DNA of 64,000 bases from assembly GCA_030407085.1 (NCBI GenBank), contig CM059587.1, forward strand, positions 36,305,001 through 36,369,000. The letters are read 5' to 3'. The position numbers and the translations under genes were made by a program. The notes beneath the pieces are model-generated. The model did no database searches. It was not told where the DNA came from and was given only the letters and a program-made list of their open reading frames with translations. Shown here piece by piece: positions 59,335 through 64,000 of the stretch. Numbering within the stretch: the stretch's first letter is position 1; each line of letters opens with the position of its first letter. The stretch is from Trichopria drosophilae (Eukaryota; Arthropoda; Insecta; Hymenoptera; Diapriidae).

Positions 59335-60269
59335 GGGGAGCCGGGGGGTGTACCGCTCACCTAAGGAAAGTACTGCTTTTAATAAATGCATAAATAATTT
59401 CAGATTCGTTTAAAGACTGAAACCGATTCTATAAAGCTCTAACAGTAATATACAAAAAGATTGGAATTTTTACTAACGCTAAACGTATAGAATTATAGAA
59501 TTTAATAAATATCAATGATCCAACAGTTTCTCCTGTCAATGTGGGTAATACCGCTCACTAAATTTAAGTTATTAAACTTATTCTTATTCACTTAGAAAAA
59601 ATGTAATGAAGATGTAATGAAGATGTAATGAAGAAATGTGGATATAGGCAATGAAAATTGTAAAGAAGAATGTATTCAAATTAATGATTCATAAATAATG
59701 AGTGTACCTAACCTATGAAATTCGATGATATAATAAATACATTTTTTGTTAACTCACTTGTATACATTTAATGTATATGATTAATTACAGGAAGTTCCAT
59801 TTCAGATATTCATTATTTTAGTACTTTCTATACATTTATTTGATCAACAATATGTAAAATATGTCATAAACTTTCTGAGCGGTATTACCCACTAACGCGT
59901 CGCGTTGAAAAGTAATGAATAATTATAAATCAATGTTGTTTTTAGTAGTTTACCAAATACCATTTGATAATTAACATTACTACCAGCCTATTTTTTCATA
60001 TTTTTTCCTATTGTGTACTGGTAGAAAGATGGAAAACCGTATATTGTAAAGACCAATTTTTATCGAATTTATGTCAACTACGTTACAAAACTTTCCAATT
60101 TTTTTAAAATCAACTTTTAGTAATAAACAATGTAAATTTTTTGTTGAAATTATATTTTGACATAAAGTTCTTTAATAAAAAAATATAAAAAATCATTTTA
60201 ACTCAACGGAAGGTTGAGAAATATGAGTGAGCGGAATTACCCACTGAGCGGTACAACCCCCGTCTCCCC
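59335..60269. mobile_element. 935-bp TA-flanked DNA transposon with iterated GTGGGTAATWCCGCTCA motif
   Basis: The left GGGGAGCCGGGGGGTGTACC plus GCTCA pairs with the right GGGGAGACGGGGGTTGTACC plus GCTCA (reverse complement), giving 25-bp TIRs. TA lies at both borders (59333-59334, 60270-60271), a Tc1/mariner-like target. Inside, GTGGGTAATACCGCTCA at 59541 is repeated inverted at 59876-59892 (exact) and 60228-60244 (one change, A to T). These, with the terminal TACCGCTCA, look like iterated protein-binding sites. No transposase frame remains. Confidence 0.8.
59601..59633 (+). repeat. Three tandem copies of an 11-bp unit (GATGTAATGAA)
   Basis: ATGTAATGAAGATGTAATGA then AGATGTAATGAAG: a short tandem repeat inside the TA-flanked element. 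Confidence 0.75.
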
Positions 60270-60470
60270 TAGGTATTGTTTAGAAAAGTTCGCGGTTGAA
60301 ATCAGTGTCTAATGGCTGATTCACAGCGATCGCAAATGCACTTTGTGAATTAGCGACTATGAACTGTCAATTAATAGTTTTTCGCTGGTTCAGATTAAGA
60401 GAGTATGAATGTGCCATATTGCGTGGGATTCTTACGGATTCATTTGAATACATTAGTAATAAATATCCAT

Positions 60471-60949
60471 ATATTTTGAACCGTATCAGTTTGCAAGATT
60501 TATATGGGAATATTTCAGTTTATATAGTGAACTAATATCATCTAGAAACGTTAGGTTATAAAATAAAATTGTCCATCCAGTTCAATTTAATAGTATTAGC
60601 CTTTATAACCGCGTTGTAACTTATTATTTACATTGTACAGTTAATAAATGTAAATACCTCGATGATCACTTTTATTAAGTCACGTGCAACAATTACCCAT
60701 ATTAAGTCTATAAATCCTGGAATTTCCCACGACATGTTTGACCATTCCGGTGCTAAAGATCGAAAATTGTTTGAATTGCGTAGCCCAATAGCAATATAAA
60801 TATTTATTTTTGCGGTCGTGTATGGACATATGCATCTGCTTAATCTGAAGCAGTATATTACAAGTAAGATTATACATCATTAGCCTAAACTGCATATCTC
60901 CAAATAGAAACGGTATGAACGGTAGGTTTGAATCGCGGTACAAAACAAA
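60471..60949. other. AT-rich DNA, no gene seen
   Basis: It is partly covered by a 117-codon minus-strand frame (60680-61033) with no recognisable motif. I do not call it a gene. Confidence 0.4.
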
Positions 60950-61320
60950 TTCCTCAACGTGCACCAGTTTGAACGAAGCATTTAACAATTGCAAAGCTCG
61001 TATATATGCATATACGGATGCTAAAATATCCAAAACTATAGAGAGAGGTAGATTTGGTTATGCCGGATAGTAGTTAGCCAGGAAATGTAACGGTCCGTAC
61101 TATCCCTTCCTCGGGCAGATCCACATTCTGAATCGCAGAAACAAATTAATCCGAATAATTGCCGTTTATGTGCTCCTTATATAACATCTCTGCATATAGC
61201 AACCAAGTCCTGCAATTTCGCTCTGGGTTCGCTTAATTAAGCCACCACTATGGCTCGGTCTTATGTCTGCTTTGCCTCCAAACTTTCCGGTTAAAACGAA
61301 AACAGTCATATTATTAAGCG
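60950..61320. other. Single-copy GC-richer segment, possible regulatory DNA
   Basis: GGTCCGTACTATCCC, CTCGGGCAGATCCACATTC and TCGCTTAATTAAGCC (palindromic homeodomain-like AATT core) lie in a stretch with no repeat relatives here. Composition and motif evidence only. Confidence 0.2.
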
Positions 61321-63020
61321 GTTGATTGTATTACTTATCACATATACCGAATGACTAACTTGAAATAATTCAGTTAGCTTTGCCACACCATGATTGCGCT
61401 CAATACAACTATTTTGAGATATAAGGGCGAAGTAATTCAGAATGCGTGAGGTTAACCCTTTAACGACACTTTTCGAACGCAAACTTCAGCGTTTTATTAG
61501 ATAATATTATATCCAAAAAAATCTGCACACGATGTTTCTTACCTGCAAATATCTGCACTTTCAGAAAGAATGTTTTCAAAACTCGTTCCTGCACTCGAGA
61601 ATATCAGTAAAAAACTTCTTAGAAACGTTACTAGAAGGGAGGACGTGTGCGTAAAAGAAAATAACAGCGTGTAACCTATAGCAGTTGTTAAAAATTATAT
61701 CATTGGATTTCCCTATATACGCAAATTTAAACATCACCATGGTTGTATGAAATATCAGTACACTTTTTGATGCTAAAACGTGATTTTTTTAGGCAATGAT
61801 TTAGTCTAGGCTTTAGATAATTAACACACACTCAAAGCAAGCTTTTGTGCGTATAGAAATATTAGTATTGAGTATTGAGTTTTTTCGACCGAGCGTTATT
61901 GCTGCGAGAGGAATATTTTATTATTAAAAAGGGAGGAACTTGTTTTCGTAACGGTCTTTCGCATACATTGTAAATGTGTATTATAATAATTTTTGGTCAT
62001 TTATTTATTTAGTCGCATCGACGACTAGGTCATTAGCGATCATAGTTAGTTTATACATACATTATTTGAAGATTATAGATTGCTATATTCATAGAAATTT
62101 CCCCTTCCTAAGTTAAATTTAACTTAAAATTCTATTGAATTATTTAAAATAAATTGTCATATTGTAGTCTTAAAATCAAATGTCAGTTTCTGTAGCAAAT
62201 TGTTCATTAATTTAAAATGCGTTTAAATGATTGCATTTGCATTTCTAATAGTTACATAGTTACATATTAGTAGATACTAGAGAAACGGAAATTCGATCCA
62301 TAAGACTTTCAGCGTCGTGATTAGTTTATATCGGTTGACTTTTCACCAGAGTTTGATTTTCCGCCCGTGTTTTCGTAAACAAAAAATCTATTTTCACTGA
62401 ATATGAGCTTGCTGAGTGCAACTTGCAACCGATACTGTACAAATTTTTATATGATTCTTAGGGGATGTAAGTAGAGGTTAGGTGAAAGTTAAACGTTTAA
62501 GGTTAACCGATCAGTTTAACTAATTTATTTTCTTTTAACGAAATTTTACGTAATGTAAAACTATAATAACATATGTAAAACTGAATCGGGGATTTTAGAG
62601 CTCAAACCTTTGTTTGTGAGTTTCACTATCGATAGAAGATTTTAGATTAAAAATCTTCTTCCAATAAGAATTTTTTAATCAATGGAAGTTTTGACACGGT
62701 TTAGAATAGAAATAGTAGTGGCACTTCCGCAACATTCCGTAAACCGTATGCGGGTGGCAGAATAAAATGGATGGTTTGATAGAATGTATGTTCGATATTT
62801 AGTTGTAGCACCTATGTATTTTGTTTCTCTTTCTGTCTTTTTACTATGCTCGCAGCAAATAAATAATACTGCTATTTTAGCTAAACATTTTTGTACTGCA
62901 CCAATGCGCTTGGGGGATATAACAATCTCAATAGCGTTGTTCAATCTGATATTGCTGTAGACTCAAAATTGTGATTTCTGTGTGTATTCTGTCTCTTTAT
63001 TTATTTGTTATTTTTATTAA
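61321..63020. other. 1.7 kb AT-rich DNA, no gene seen
   Basis: GGTTAACCCTTTAACGACAC at 61450 resembles a piggyBac-like end but has no partner. The minus-strand frame 62675-62944 (89 aa) is unassigned. Confidence 0.5.
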
Positions 63021-63027
63021 AAATATA

Positions 63028-63250
63028 TAGAATAGAATAGAATAGAATAGAATACCATTTATTTAGCCTGAGGGGTGACCTCTTAAGCTAACCATACATA
63101 GAAATTACAATTATGTGTTGAATAAAGAAATATAAAAAGTACAAAGTATTATTATAATTAGATACATTATAGCTATAATGAACGCGAGAACCGAACACAA
63201 AATTTTTGTTTAGAACCACAGGGAGGAATCGAACCGAAGTAATAAACAAT
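63028..63250 (-). mobile_element. LINE/SINE-type 3' end with (TATTC)n tail, minus strand
   Basis: On the minus strand CTTAAGAGGTCACCCC, then CTCAGGCTAAATAAATGG, ends in TATTC repeats (complement of the AGAAT run at 63028-63054). 'taaataaatggtattctattc' is a common type of end for insect non-LTR retroelements. A B-box-like CGGTTCGATTCCTCC lies about 175 bp upstream (63222-63236) but has no A box, so a tRNA-derived SINE is only possible. No RT is present. Confidence 0.45.
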
Positions 63251-64000
63251 TAATAATATTAACATTAAACGAGAAAAATTCTTAAAAGTAAAAAATATAA
63301 GATCTAGGAAAAAAATAGAAAAATTATTTAGTGTGCCTATTATCTTTCTACCCGAAATGTCGCAGTCACGTAGTATATAGGCACTTGTGGAAAATCTAAA
63401 CCAAGATTTAAAAATAACCTAATAAAATAAATTAACATGCACATATGACTCGTATTACAATCCTCAACCAATATTTAATTTAGAACATTTGAATAGTTAA
63501 ATTGCTAATTTTAACGTGAAGTATTGTCCAGAACTTAATTACACTACAGTAAAGAATGTACACTTATAGTCCAGCATAATACGCAGTATTTAATCTTCGC
63601 AGGTTGTCTTCGACATTTTCAGCATTAAATCCTTTGTCTTAAATGACCAATGTGCATTACAAATAATGAAAGAAATGCATTGCAGAAAGGGATCATTTAA
63701 GTTAAAAGTTAGGTAGGAACAAACTTACTCACTGTGCATTTACTAATATTAAGTGCACTAAATTCATCGTGCTGCGGATGCGCATCTTTCTCAAACAGTA
63801 TATATTTGGTATGACCAAACATCAAGTTCCTGTATAAAAAATCCTTTGTTTTAATGCACATTAAGACAAAAATTTAACAAAATATTCCTTCACATTATGA
63901 ACATTTTGCATTATTAACAAAATATATTTTCCAAATAGCAATTGAATTAATTTTGTCACTATCACCAAATGCTTTTCTCTAAGCAACGTTGCACATCAAT
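63251..64000. other. AT-rich DNA to the window edge, no gene seen
   Basis: Nothing recognisable. Confidence 0.5.

Larger units (their letters stand above)
58260..60470. repeat. Older inverted repeat interrupted by a TA-flanked transposon
   Basis: TACTCTCTTAATCTGAATCAG (about 58481-58499) pairs with GGTTCAGATTAAGAGAGT (60386), and AATACAAATGAATCC/CACG (58343) pairs with CGTGGGATTC...GGATTCATTTGAATAC (about 60422-60453). The two arms flank about 1.9 kb that holds other degraded MITE-like words (TTTTACTATTTAACCAGT, TTTCACTGGTTCTTCAG, TTCACTGGATCGTTCAGTGAA) and the inserted element at 59335-60269. The frames 58671-58934 and 58986-59237 lie inside and are unassigned. Confidence 0.5.

Noticed and set aside
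60680..61033. 117-codon minus-strand frame
   Set aside because: No recognisable domain, no coding-like composition change and no splice signals.
61450..61470. TTAACCCTTTAACGAC resembling a piggyBac end
   Set aside because: No matching inverted end or TTAA-bounded partner found nearby.
63222..63236. B-box-like CGGTTCGATTCC on the minus strand, possible tRNA
   Set aside because: No A box at the right distance and no cloverleaf partner stems. Kept only as a remark under the LINE/SINE tail.
1..64000. CRISPR array, operons, riboswitches, ribosome binding sites or bacterial promoters
   Set aside because: The repeats are long, diverged and not regularly interspersed with unique spacers. The sequence is eukaryotic in character, so prokaryotic features are not expected and none were seen.

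Overview
The window looks like AT-rich nuclear DNA from an animal, most likely an insect. It has no bacterial-style gene packing, every reading frame is short, and the sequence is full of decayed transposons of types common in arthropods: a Penelope-like reverse transcriptase scrap, a deleted Mutator-like (MULE) element, several TA-flanked hairpin MITEs and LINE-type tails. A hymenopteran is possible, but that is only an impression. No complete protein-coding gene can be supported. The window is best read as intergenic or long-intron DNA around one likely promoter and 5' exon region.

Layout. 1-175: Penelope-like RT fragment. 0.2-8 kb: mostly featureless AT-rich DNA, with diverged copies of a dispersed repeat (called here the ATGGCG family), a tRNA-like block at 3.0 kb and a short inverted motif array at 7.0 kb. 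8.1-12.6 kb: a nest of DNA transposons, namely a small hairpin MITE, a MULE deletion derivative with a 9-bp target duplication set inside an ATGGCG repeat, a 353-bp TIR element, and a 1.6-kb element with inverted arms of about 550 bp. 13.2-14.5 kb: the first of three large copies of a non-coding element ending in a conserved hairpin (family L; others at 31.3 and 41.5-42.5 kb, remnant at 47.2 kb). 16.7-17.7 kb: an ATGGCG array with inverted halves. 17.9-19.65 kb: the most GC- and CpG-rich block, ending in a consensus splice donor; this is the best candidate gene start, on the plus strand.

19.7-45 kb: AT-rich DNA that may be first intron, with a ratchet-like splice motif at 23.59 kb, a foldback at 26 kb, moderately GC-rich segments at 28.8, 29.5 and 43.4 kb, and a splice-signal-bearing segment at 32.4 kb. 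44.6-45.1 kb: the longest reading frame (164 aa, minus strand), a membrane-like sequence of uncertain status. 45.6-64 kb: more ATGGCG arrays (45.6 and 49.4 kb), a doubled foldback at 52 kb, a 935-bp TA-flanked element with iterated motifs nested in an older inverted repeat (58.3-60.5 kb), and a LINE-type tail at 63.0 kb.

No cooperating gene set or operon is present. The structured biology here is transposon biology: nested insertions, long hairpins that could yield double-stranded RNA if transcribed, and a high-copy repeat whose units occur in opposed orientations.
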